From: Prevotella lacticifex
Lineage (GTDB): Bacteria > Bacteroidota > Bacteroidia > Bacteroidales > Bacteroidaceae
Reading direction: 5' to 3'
DNA: 39,082 nt
Assembly (NCBI RefSeq): GCF_019973375.1
Contig: NZ_BPTV01000004.1
Coordinates: forward strand, 170,001-209,082
Part shown: in pieces, positions 9,259 to 17,095 of the stretch
Layout: each line of letters starts with the position of its first letter
Position numbering within the stretch: the stretch's first letter is position 1
Program-made: the position numbers and the translations under genes
Notes under the pieces: generated by a model
Seen by the model: only the letters and a program-made list of their open reading frames with translations
Told to the model about the DNA's origin: nothing
The model's database searches: none

Positions 9259-10890
9259 CTATAATGTATTAAAATAGTTTTCGTAATTCGTCCAATCGGT
9301 TGAGCTGTCGGTCACGACCTCAAGGAGCCGCGGTCCGGAGGCGTTGCCGGTGAGCCACCGCAGTCCCTCGTCGAGGTGGCTGCCGTCGGCCACTGAGAGA
9401 TAGCCGATGCCATTGTCGGAACAGAATCCGCGAGCCGTAGTGCGATACTGAGCCTTGACATTCAGTGCATCGTCGGCGTCGGCGAGAGCCTGGAACTTCT
9501 CGAATATTCCGCCACCTCCGTTATTGAGCAGAAGGATACGGAAATTTCCGTGCAGACGGCTGTTCCACAGTGCGTTGCGGTCGTAGAAGAAACTCAGGTC
9601 GCCGATGACGCAATAGACATTCCCGTCGCTGAGAAGAGAATAGCCCGCAGCCGTCGACAGCGACCCCTCGATACCGTTCACGCCACGGTTGCAGCCGATA
9701 CGGTGGCGGGCGTAGATGCATCCCATGCGCACAGCCATACTGTTGGCGTAGAAGACGCGGGCTCCGGCATCATCGGCCGGGAGCCGTTCTTCGAAGCGTT
9801 TCACGGCGAGCATCGTCGAGAAAGCGGGCTCGTAGCTGCGGCGGTGCTCACCGGTCAGCGCCCGCAACTGCTGCCAGCGGTCGTACCACCCGACGGGACC
9901 GGAGCCTCCGACAGCCGCGAGCACGTCGGCGGGACGGCCCTCGACGATACCCGTGAGGTTCATGAAGGTATCGATGACGGCACCGGTCTCGTCGATGCGC
10001 CAGCAACGGGCGTCGACGGCACGGCGGAGATAGTCCTTCAGCCGGGCGCTGACGAGGGTCCGTCCGACATAAACAATGAAGTCGGGCAGCGGAAATTCGG
10101 TTCCGTCGGCGGCCTTCAGCATGGCGTCGAGGCTCTCGCTGCCATCCTCCGCACTCAGTGCTTCCTGCAGGACGACATAGTGGCGGATAGCCAAAGCATC
10201 GGTGACGGCACGCGGCAGTTCGCCGTCACGCATCTGTCCGACGACAATCAGCGGGCGTCGGGCCTCGTTCATCTGCCTCATAATCAACGTGGTATCAGTC
10301 CGGAGAGCCGGAATGCGCACAACAGTCCGCTCCTGCGGGAGGTCGTGCCGGGTGAAATTATACAGCGGTCGGCTTATCGGCACATTGATATGAACTGGAG
10401 CGCCACCGCGGGCCGTGGCCGCAAGGAGGGCCTCGTTGACGAGACGGTTGCAGTGCCAGTGGCTTTCGCGGTCGCCGGACGGAACCTCCGGCAGGTTGAC
10501 GGCCGCAGCAACGAAGCGTCCGAAAGCCCCCGGCTGCGGCAGCGTCTGACCGTCGAGCTGGTCGACCCACTGCTGCGGACGGTCGGCGGAGACCACTACG
10601 AGGGGCACGCGCTGATAGAAGGCCTCGGCGACGGCGGGCGCGAGATTGAGCAGTGCCGACCCCGACGTGACGCAGACGACCGTCGGCAGACCCGTGCGCA
10701 GGGCCATGCCCAAGGCGTAGAATCCCGCACTGCGCTCGTCGGTAACGGGATAGCACGTCAGCGACGGACACTCGCTGAGGTTGTGGACGATAGGGGCATT
10801 GCGCGAGCCGGGACAGACCACGGCATGGCGGACGCCATGGGCAACGAGCAGAGAGGTGAGAATATTTATGTTTTCCTTGTCAGAGTACAT
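9259..10890 (-). CDS. menD: SEPHCHC synthase (MenD, thiamine diphosphate enzyme)
   Basis: This 543-residue protein condenses isochorismate with 2-oxoglutarate-derived succinic semialdehyde, the first committed step of menaquinone synthesis. It has the N-terminal PGSRNAP substrate motif (27-33), the ThDP-activating glutamate in TDERSAGF (Glu52), the VTSGSALLNLAPAVAEA region (74-90) and a late GDLSFFYDRNAL metal/ThDP motif. Length is normal for MenD. The start overlaps the end of menF by 11 bp. Confidence 0.96.
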   Translation of the reverse strand: MYSDKENINILTSLLVAHGVRHAVVCPGSRNAPIVHNLSECPSLTCYPVTDERSAGFYALGMALRTGLPTVVCVTSGSALLNLAPAVAEAFYQRVPLVVVSADRPQQWVDQLDGQTLPQPGAFGRFVAAAVNLPEVPSGDRESHWHCNRLVNEALLAATARGGAPVHINVPISRPLYNFTRHDLPQERTVVRIPALRTDTTLIMRQMNEARRPLIVVGQMRDGELPRAVTDALAIRHYVVLQEALSAEDGSESLDAMLKAADGTEFPLPDFIVYVGRTLVSARLKDYLRRAVDARCWRIDETGAVIDTFMNLTGIVEGRPADVLAAVGGSGPVGWYDRWQQLRALTGEHRRSYEPAFSTMLAVKRFEERLPADDAGARVFYANSMAVRMGCIYARHRIGCNRGVNGIEGSLSTAAGYSLLSDGNVYCVIGDLSFFYDRNALWNSRLHGNFRILLLNNGGGGIFEKFQALADADDALNVKAQYRTTARGFCSDNGIGYLSVADGSHLDEGLRWLTGNASGPRLLEVVTDSSTDWTNYENYFNTL

Positions 10891-11929
10891 CCTTCATTGT
10901 TCTTAGTTTTTCTTCCGTTTCCTTCCATTCGTCGTCCTCACGACTCTCGCTGAGCAGACCGCCACCGGCATAGAGCGACACCCTGCGGCCACTGACCTCC
11001 ATACAGCGCAGCGAGACGAACAGATGGGTCGCACCGCCGATGGCCACCGGTCCGGCAAAACCGCTGTAATAACGGCGGTCGGCGGTCTCGCTGTTGAGGA
11101 TTATCGACCGCGCCTCAGCCTTCGGCAGACCGCACACGGCGGGTGTGGGATAGAGGTCGTCGATGAGCGACGACAGTGCCGGACGGTCGGCGGGGAGGTC
11201 GAAAACGAAGTCGGTGCAGATATGGAACAGTCCTCCGGCGGTGACGGTATGCGGTGCCGAGAGTTCAATATCAGTGGCATGACGGTGCAGACAGTCGCCG
11301 ACATACTCCTCAACGATATGCTGCTCGCGCCGGTTCTTGGCACTCCACGGTCCGTCGGTGGTCATCGTCCCGGCAAGGGCGACGGTGCGCCACCGCTGTC
11401 CGCGGCCTTCGACGAGCACCTCCGGTGTGGCCATGAGCCACGTTCCGCTGACGGCAGTGCTCACGAGGATTATCATCTGATGGGGATAACGGCGGCAGGC
11501 CCTGTGGAAAGCGGCCTCCACGTCGACGACGGCATCGGCAGTGAGGTCGTGGCGGCGGGCAAGGACGACCTTGTCGGCAACGCCATCGTCGAGGCATCGG
11601 TGCACAAGGGTGAAGTCGTGGTGGTAGGCTTGTCGCTCGGTGGCGGCAGCAGTGGCCCGCAACGGGGTGCCGGCATCATCGCTGATGGGGTTCGCCGGAG
11701 CCGCGGCAGGATTGACCACGGATGACGACGGGGATGCGTCGACGGACCTGACATCGGTCGTCGTGGCCGGGATAAAGACCACAGGATGATCAGCCGTCGC
11801 CAGAAATGGCGCAAGCACAAATCCGCTGCGACCGGCGATGGCATCGATACTGCTGATGCTCTCGGCCTCACCGCTGATAACATGATATTCCGATGTATCG
11901 GGCAGACGATAGTAGGCGAAGTCCATCAT
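10880..11929 (-). CDS. menF: Isochorismate synthase
   Basis: This 349-residue chorismate-utilising enzyme converts chorismate to isochorismate for menaquinone synthesis. It has the general-base lysine motif DKVVLARR (Lys120), LAGT (185-188), the metal-binding HIVEEY helix (204-209) and the C-terminal YAGGGLLSESREDDEW block (320-335). The usual HPTPAVGG motif reads YPTPAVCG here (260-267), a small substitution that I would not expect to abolish activity. The N-terminal domain is short and has an Ala/Pro/Ser-rich linker (about 65-98). It overlaps the thioesterase gene by 4 bp. Confidence 0.92.
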   Translation of the reverse strand: MMDFAYYRLPDTSEYHVISGEAESISSIDAIAGRSGFVLAPFLATADHPVVFIPATTTDVRSVDASPSSSVVNPAAAPANPISDDAGTPLRATAAATERQAYHHDFTLVHRCLDDGVADKVVLARRHDLTADAVVDVEAAFHRACRRYPHQMIILVSTAVSGTWLMATPEVLVEGRGQRWRTVALAGTMTTDGPWSAKNRREQHIVEEYVGDCLHRHATDIELSAPHTVTAGGLFHICTDFVFDLPADRPALSSLIDDLYPTPAVCGLPKAEARSIILNSETADRRYYSGFAGPVAIGGATHLFVSLRCMEVSGRRVSLYAGGGLLSESREDDEWKETEEKLRTMKDVL

Positions 11930-12399
11930 TCGGCGTCCTTTCTTTCTGAATTGTCTTTATCCTCTGTCGTCTTTTGCGCTCCCGATTTTCCTTTTGCCGG
12001 AAGGACGTAGTTCGTGACGTGCACCGTGGAGATGAGGTCGCCACGACTGTTGCGGATGTCGACCAGCCACTGATGGAGCGTATGACCCTTGTATTGCAGT
12101 CGGGCGAGTGCCGTCACGGTGTCGCCCTCACGGACTGCCTGCACATGACTGCCACTGACGTTGATGCCCACGGCCAGACGGTCGGGACAGAGGGCCAGCG
12201 AGCCCACCCCGGCGAGGTTCTCGGCAAGGGCCAACGAGGCTCCGCCGGAGAGGAATCCGAAGGGTTGGGTGTTGCGACCGTCGACATGCATGCGGGCCAT
12301 ACAGGTGTCGGGCTCGGGCGTGGAGAGGAACTCCATGCCGAGGGTCTTGCTGAGTCCGTCGCGGCCGTCAATTATTTTCTTTTCCCTGTCAATGTTCAT
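11926..12399 (-). CDS. PaaI/YdiI-type hotdog thioesterase, probable DHNA-CoA thioesterase
   Basis: This 157-residue hotdog-fold protein is the first gene of the operon. The start at 12399 (MNIDREKK) was chosen because it follows the promoter at 12421-12451 with a short leader; the longer frame would begin upstream of the -7 element. The active-site helix reads GFLSGGASLALAEN (48-61), aligning with GxxHGGAS..LAE of E. coli YdiI, so Glu60 is the probable catalytic acid. The usual His before GG is Ser51. Its position at the head of menFDBCE argues that it hydrolyses DHNA-CoA, the MenI step. The C-terminal tail (138-157) is charged and probably disordered. Confidence 0.8.
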   Translation of the reverse strand: MNIDREKKIIDGRDGLSKTLGMEFLSTPEPDTCMARMHVDGRNTQPFGFLSGGASLALAENLAGVGSLALCPDRLAVGINVSGSHVQAVREGDTVTALARLQYKGHTLHQWLVDIRNSRGDLISTVHVTNYVLPAKGKSGAQKTTEDKDNSERKDAE

Positions 12400-12420
12400 A
12401 GTAAATATATTTCGATGATG

Positions 12421-12451
12421 CAAAAATAACTCTTTTATTTGACACCGCAAA
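12421..12451 (-). promoter_or_regulatory. Promoter of the menaquinone operon
   Basis: On the minus strand TTTG (12448-12451), 19 bases, then TATTTTTG (12421-12428) matches the Bacteroidetes consensus. It lies about 22 bp before the thioesterase start and is the only good promoter for the seven-gene minus-strand run. Confidence 0.8.
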
Positions 12452-12467
12452 AAAGAGGCACATAATT

Positions 12468-12512
12468 TAGTACACAACAGAGGGCGTAGGTATTAAATTC
12501 TGTTGTGTACTA
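12468..12512. repeat. Perfect 14-bp inverted repeat between men operon and rpn
   Basis: TAGTACACAACAGA (12468-12481) and TCTGTTGTGTACTA (12499-12512) are perfect arms around a 17-base loop. The element ends about 17 bp upstream of the men operon -33 box, in the divergent spacer. It lacks a T-run, so it is not a standard terminator. It may be a regulator binding site or the remnant of a mobile element end. Confidence 0.8.
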
Positions 12513-12678
12513 TGCGAGATTCACTGACACCGGATGCAAATGGAGTCTGAGCAAGAGATTGAGAATAAAAGGAAGCGTGAATGACTTGCTGAACACAAAG
12601 AAATACAAGAATAGAAGAAATGTGCATCAACGATGATAAAAATATAGACTCATTATCTTCATTCTCGTTTTTTTTTCG

Positions 12679-12686
12679 TAAGTTTG
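12679..12686 (+). promoter_or_regulatory. Possible -7 box for the Rpn-type nuclease gene
   Basis: TAAGTTTG lies 18 bp before the start codon at 12705 and fits TAnnTTTG. No convincing TTG is found 19-21 bp upstream, only a T-run (12668-12676), so this is a partial match. Confidence 0.4.
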
Positions 12687-12704
12687 CCACAAAAAGGCAA
12701 CGAT

Positions 12705-13646
12705 ATGGAAGACGACAACAGATATATCCGATTTGACTGGGCCGCCAAGCGCATGCTGCGCGACAAGGCTAACTTCGGCGTGTTTGAGGGACTCATAACT
12801 GTACTGATCAACGAACCGGTACATATCATCGAGATTCTGGAGAGCGAGAGCAACCAGAATGACCGCGACGACAAGTTCAACCGTGTGGACATCAAGGCAC
12901 GCAACAGCAATGATGAAATCATACTCGTGGAAATACAGCAGGCACGGGAACTGTATTACTTGGAACGGGTGCTCTACGGTGTGGCAAAGACCATCACAGA
13001 GCATATATCGCTCGGAGACAAGTACGACAAGGTGAAGAAGGTCTACTCCATAAGCATCCTGTATTTCGACTTGGGACAAGGTGCCGACTATCTGTACCAC
13101 GGGCAAACATCGCTGATTGGCGTGCATACCGGGGACAAGCTGAAGATTAATGCGCGCGACAAGGGTATCATCAAAATCAAAACTCCGGAACAGATATTCC
13201 CGGAATACTTCATAATACGGGTCAACGAGTTCAACAAAGTGGCAAAGACACCACTCGAGGAATGGATAGACTATCTGAAGAATGGTCATATCAAGGATGA
13301 TACGACGGCACCAGGTCTGCAGGAGGCAAGACAGAAGTTACAATACTTGAAGATGAATAAAGCCGAGCGAAAAGCATACGACAGACATATAGACAATATC
13401 ATGGTGCAAAACGATGTGCTCGATACCGCAAAAATGGAAGGACTCGAAGAGGGAAGAGCTGAAGGGAGAAAAGAAGGAAGAGCTGAAGGAAGAGAAGAGG
13501 GAAGAGCTGAGGGAAGAAAAGAAGGTGAGAAATCAGTAGCACAAAAGCTAAAGGCCATCGGCATGGATGCTGAGTCAATAGCAAAAGTCACTGGACTTAC
13601 TCTCGACGAAATAGCTAATCTAAATACCGATCAGCACGATAATTAA
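12705..13646 (+). CDS. Rpn-family PD-(D/E)XK nuclease / transposase-like protein
   Basis: This 313-residue protein belongs to the PDDEXK_2 (recombination-promoting nuclease / putative transposase) group. The start at 12705 (MEDDNRYIRF) matches the family's conserved N-terminus. The nuclease core has Asp62 (NRVDIKA) and Glu76-Ile-Gln78 (ILVEIQQ), the ExQ variant usual for this family, followed by YYLERVLYG. A C-terminal coiled and charged tail is built from an 8-residue repeat (EGRAEGRK and variants) and ends in a short helical domain (GMDAESIAKVTGLTLDEIANL). Family members are common and often multicopy in Prevotella; Rpn proteins of E. coli are nucleases that promote recA-independent recombination and can act in phage defence. 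There are no inverted repeats or target duplication around it, so this is a solitary gene. Confidence 0.88.
   Translation: MEDDNRYIRFDWAAKRMLRDKANFGVFEGLITVLINEPVHIIEILESESNQNDRDDKFNRVDIKARNSNDEIILVEIQQARELYYLERVLYGVAKTITEHISLGDKYDKVKKVYSISILYFDLGQGADYLYHGQTSLIGVHTGDKLKINARDKGIIKIKTPEQIFPEYFIIRVNEFNKVAKTPLEEWIDYLKNGHIKDDTTAPGLQEARQKLQYLKMNKAERKAYDRHIDNIMVQNDVLDTAKMEGLEEGRAEGRKEGRAEGREEGRAEGRKEGEKSVAQKLKAIGMDAESIAKVTGLTLDEIANLNTDQHDN
13452..13526 (+). repeat. In-frame 24-bp tandem repeats in the rpn tail
   Basis: Three near-identical 24-bp units of the type GGAAGAGCTGAAGGAAGA... encode 8-residue EGRAEGRK/E repeats. Because the unit is a multiple of three, slippage would change tail length without frameshift. 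Confidence 0.8.
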
Positions 13647-13725
13647 ACCTCCGCATAAAGCTTCACGCGCCCACCTCCATACACACAATTAATAATTTGC
13701 CTCCTCCCTTACTAACGAAACAAGA

Positions 13726-13769
13726 AAATCCGCGTGCCGGGTTCCACATGAACACCGACGCACGGATTT
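13726..13769. terminator. Bidirectional terminator between rpn and the C10 protease gene
   Basis: AAATCCG...TGCCGGGTTC pairs imperfectly with GAACACCG...CACGGATTT around a short loop and is followed on the plus strand by ATTGTTT. It sits between two convergent genes and could stop both transcripts. Confidence 0.6.
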
Positions 13770-13848
13770 ATTGTTTCCTGGTTTTTAATAATATTGCCGA
13801 GTCCGTCCACTGCACATTGGCAGGGACGGAATCTCAGCAAAAGGATTG

Positions 13849-16407
13849 TTACTGTCCTACGACAATCTTCTTTCCATTGACGATATACAGTCCGGGCTGC
13901 AAGCCCTCAGCGGACGTAGCGTTATGACGAACAAGCTGGCCGCTGACACTGTAGATATCAAACGGTTTGCCATTGGCAGCCAGTCTGACTGCGTAGATAC
14001 CGTCAACGACACCGGTAACGGTCAGAGTACCATTGGTGAACTGGAAGAAGTAGTTGGCAGCCTTACCGCCCGAGAGGACGATAGGATACTCGCCGGCAGG
14101 TGATGTGGCTGTAGCGGTGGTGGTAGCGACAGGCATCTCCTCGATGACCGACTCGTTCTCGCCGTTGTCGAAGCCCTTAATGGTAATCTTGAACTCCGGA
14201 TCGGCAGCGTTGGCATCGCGGGTGTAGTCGCCGACAGAGGCGAAGAGCGTGTCGGGAGCAACGATGCAGTAGCCGTCGGCATATTCGACGCCCTCCTGCT
14301 CACGGATGGTTCCGCGGCTGACGTGGATAGGATAACGGCCTACCGGGGTGAGCTCGTTGACATCGGTGCTGACCTCCGGGTCGCCATGGACGGCATCGCC
14401 TTCAATCTTATAGCCGAGACGGGGAGCCGGGTCGCCATAGATCTTGAAGGCGTTGCGGGCTTTCACGCGGGTACCGAACTCGACGATATTGTCATAACTG
14501 CTGCTCGAGCTCTTGAACTGTCCCCACTGCGAGTGGTTGGCATAGCGGGTCTTGCTGCCTGCGGGCACATAGAGCTTGCAGTTTGCGAAGTTGAGTCCCG
14601 ATACAGCCTTGTCGCCGGTCAATGGCGGTTCCTTAGAGTACATACGGAGCTCGGAGAGTCCGGCCATATTGGCAAAGGCATACTCGCCGATGTTCTCGAC
14701 GGTCGACGACACGCGCAGACCTGCAAGGCCACGGACGTTGGCCATAGCGTAAGGATGGATGGTGCGGGTTCCCAAAGGCAAGGTGAGGTAGCCGGTCTTC
14801 GACGGCATGACCGCGATGAGGTCGGAAGAGTCCTCCTTTGAGTACAGAACATCGTCCTTGATGAAGAAATCGGCGTCGGCAGCCGGCAAGAGTTTAACCT
14901 CGCGCAGTCCGCCAACGGCCAATGCGCCGTCGCCGACATGCTTGATGCCCTTCGGAAGATAGAGTTTCGACAGACGACGGGCACCATAGAAGGCGCGCTC
15001 AGGCAGCGAGTTGTCGTCGGTAGTATATCGTTTGTCGCCCTCGTAGAGATACGGGTTGCCGCCGCTGACGATGCGTGCATCACTGAGGTCGAGGGTGTTA
15101 AGACGGCCCTTGGTGGCGTTGCCCTTGGCGTCGACACCGCACATATAGCGCAGGACGGCAAGGTCGCTGGAGTTGATATCGCCGCTGACCTTCAGCACAC
15201 CGAGCGATGCGCGTACGGAATCGGTAGGGAACATATCGTTGAGCATGCCGGCCTTATCGACTGTGACAGTGTCGCCGGCAAGTGCCTCACGCTCAGCAGA
15301 GATACCGATACACATATCCTGATAGCTCGAGAAGCTGTAGCTCTCGACGGCTAAGGTGGCGATGTCGTACATTCCGTTGTCGGAGCCGTCCCATCCCCAG
15401 TTGATGTGCACCTTACCAGTATTGTTGTAACCGTCGAGGACGAAGGCATGACCGCCGTCGTAACCGCTGACACCGGTGTAGAGAATTGGGCGTCCGGCAT
15501 CGACCTCATTATATACGAGGTTCATCCAGTCGGCCTCGCTGTACTTTGAGCGGTCCTCGACATGTACATCCTCGGAGAGTCCGAAGTTGCGCTTCAGACC
15601 GTCGCTGGCATTCTCGGTGTAGGTACCGGAGCCGTCGGGGGCATACTGCATGTCGCTGGCTATACCGCAGGCATACATCAGAGTGGCCACTGCATTGGCC
15701 TCGGTGGAGTTGTAGTTGCCCTGGGTGTAGTTGTCGAGCATATTATCCCAGTCGAAAGTGGCATTGCCAAAGTCGAAGGTATAGGTAGCCGTAGGGTAAT
15801 CGAAAGGCACACCGACAGAATGGGTGCCGACGCCGTGGGCCGGAGCCTTGTGGTAGTAAAGGATCTGAGCCATGGCAGTAGCCACACAACCGGTGACGGC
15901 GCGTGCCGTTCCTGTACCGTACCATGAGTTGCTGTACGGTGCATCGGGACAGAGATCGTTATATGGTGTGTCCTGTCCCCAGTTCGAAGTGACGAGGGCA
16001 GCAACGTCTGTCTTATATTTTGACGGGTCAGGGGCTGTCGTCGTGCGCGGAGTGTTGGTGCGGATAGCCTCGCGGGTGGCCTCGCGGACGGCACTGAGCC
16101 ACCATTCGAAGTTCGGGTTCTTGCCGTTTGACACGGCTGCTCCATTGTCGCTGTAGCCAAGAACCTCAGGCATGAGGTCGTCGGCGGAGACAACGACGAA
16201 CTGTCCGCCGGCATAGCCGTAGATGCGGAACGTTGAGTCCTCACGGAGCAAATCGGGTTTCATTGCCGGTGCCTTCTTACCGTAAGAACGGTACATGGCG
16301 GCAAACTGGTGTTGTGCGGCCTGGAGCATAGCCTGCGGTGTGCGTGGCGCTGCACCGGCCGTGGCCGTAAAACCCAGAGAGATTAATAAAAGTAAGAATT
16401 TCCTCAT
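13849..16407 (-). CDS. Secreted C10 (streptopain/interpain-type) cysteine protease, T9SS substrate
   Basis: This 852-residue secreted protease has a signal peptide (1-19) and an inhibitory propeptide (about 21-130) containing the QFVVVSADD element. The C10 catalytic domain spans ~135-375, with Cys174 in AVTGCVATAMAQI, His320 in GGHAFVLDGY and the INWGWDG segment (335-341). After it come a BspA-like leucine-rich region (about 435-625, with YLPKGIKHVGDGAL and STVENIGEYAFANM), an MBG-type immunoglobulin-like domain (about 648-720) and a T9SS type A sorting domain (about 800-852, GLQPGLYIVNGKKIVV). Interpain A and streptopain degrade host proteins including complement C3, so a similar surface or secreted role is likely. 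It has its own promoter and a leader of about 70 nt. Confidence 0.93.
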   Translation of the reverse strand: MRKFLLLLISLGFTATAGAAPRTPQAMLQAAQHQFAAMYRSYGKKAPAMKPDLLREDSTFRIYGYAGGQFVVVSADDLMPEVLGYSDNGAAVSNGKNPNFEWWLSAVREATREAIRTNTPRTTTAPDPSKYKTDVAALVTSNWGQDTPYNDLCPDAPYSNSWYGTGTARAVTGCVATAMAQILYYHKAPAHGVGTHSVGVPFDYPTATYTFDFGNATFDWDNMLDNYTQGNYNSTEANAVATLMYACGIASDMQYAPDGSGTYTENASDGLKRNFGLSEDVHVEDRSKYSEADWMNLVYNEVDAGRPILYTGVSGYDGGHAFVLDGYNNTGKVHINWGWDGSDNGMYDIATLAVESYSFSSYQDMCIGISAEREALAGDTVTVDKAGMLNDMFPTDSVRASLGVLKVSGDINSSDLAVLRYMCGVDAKGNATKGRLNTLDLSDARIVSGGNPYLYEGDKRYTTDDNSLPERAFYGARRLSKLYLPKGIKHVGDGALAVGGLREVKLLPAADADFFIKDDVLYSKEDSSDLIAVMPSKTGYLTLPLGTRTIHPYAMANVRGLAGLRVSSTVENIGEYAFANMAGLSELRMYSKEPPLTGDKAVSGLNFANCKLYVPAGSKTRYANHSQWGQFKSSSSSYDNIVEFGTRVKARNAFKIYGDPAPRLGYKIEGDAVHGDPEVSTDVNELTPVGRYPIHVSRGTIREQEGVEYADGYCIVAPDTLFASVGDYTRDANAADPEFKITIKGFDNGENESVIEEMPVATTTATATSPAGEYPIVLSGGKAANYFFQFTNGTLTVTGVVDGIYAVRLAANGKPFDIYSVSGQLVRHNATSAEGLQPGLYIVNGKKIVVGQ

Positions 16408-16481
16408 ATTAAAAACACAATGTTTGTAATGATTATTTATAAAAAACGCAAGTAATGTAAATTCCTATCTGTTATTGCATG

Positions 16482-16512
16482 CAAAGTTAATAAAAATTGA
16501 AAGTTTTTGCAA
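16482..16512 (-). promoter_or_regulatory. Promoter of the C10 protease gene
   Basis: On the minus strand TTG (16510-16512), 20 bases, then TAACTTTG (16482-16489) fits the Bacteroidetes consensus. Confidence 0.75.
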
Positions 16513-16647
16513 GCAAAATGCAACATATTTTTATATCAGCGAAAAATTTCTATTCTTTGCAGTGGAGGGAGGGCCGCAAGGCTGCGAAATGGGATGTGGC
16601 GATGGGGAAAAATTGGGGTCAAGGGGGGGTGAATGACGAGGAGAAAA

Positions 16648-16725
16648 ATGGAGCGAAATGGAGTGAATGGGGGAAATGGGGTTGATGGGGTGAATGGAGT
16701 GAATGGGGTAAATGGGGTAAATGGA
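16648..16725. repeat. 9-bp G-rich repeat array GGGGTGAAT
   Basis: About nine units of GGGGTGAAT, GGGGTAAAT or GGAGTGAAT at 9-bp spacing lie between the adhesin terminator and the protease promoter. The array is related to 22230-22375. The run of four-G blocks could form G-quadruplexes. Confidence 0.8.
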
Positions 16726-16761
16726 AGAGAGGGAGAGGAGAAAAAAGAAGAATGGAGGGCT

Positions 16762-16804
16762 AAAGACAGAAAGAGCCGCGTACCCATCAGCGGGCACACG
16801 GCTC
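16762..16804 (-). terminator. Intrinsic terminator of the adhesin gene
   Basis: On the minus strand GAGCCGTGTGCCCG pairs with GGGTACGCGGCTC (hairpin 16773-16804) and is followed by CTTTCTGTCTTT. It is now separated from the adhesin stop codon by the 250-bp mobile element. Confidence 0.75.
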
Positions 16805-16845
16805 CATGAAATGTTATCAATCGCTTATAAGTAGATGACTACTTA

Positions 16846-17095
16846 ACTAAAGTTTCCCACTTGGAGAACCCCTTTATAAAAAGGCTTTCCCAAAGGGTAT
16901 GCGCATCTTTAACTTTTCAAAAAACTTTTTATGAGCAGTAGAATATTGCATTATCGGACTTCTCCTTTTAAGGTCATTTGCCCTTTCACATTTATTAAGC
17001 ACTTGTTAAACTACTTTGTTTATGGGCATCCTGCTATTTGAACTTTTCAGAAACCCCTTGTTTATGGGCATTTTGAACAAGTGGGAAACTTTAGT
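16846..17095. mobile_element. 250-bp MITE copy 1 with 18-bp inverted ends
   Basis: The element begins with ACTAAAGTTTCCCACTTG and ends with its exact reverse complement. It is flanked by a direct 5-bp duplication, ACTTA (16841-16845 and 17096-17100). It has no transposase and only a 27-codon spurious frame. It is identical over all 250 bp to the copy at 25912-26161. Its right end overlaps and supplies the stop codon of the adhesin gene (TAA, plus positions 17091-17093). Internal TTTATGGGCAT occurs twice. Confidence 0.93.

Noticed and set aside
7717..9264. A 515-codon plus-strand frame across menC and menB, and a 467-codon frame across menD
   Set aside because: They are antisense shadows of well-conserved men genes, with no domain or promoter.
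12705..13646. Complete insertion sequence carrying the PD-(D/E)XK gene
   Set aside because: No terminal inverted repeats or target duplication are visible on both sides; the 12468-12512 palindrome lies wholly on one side.
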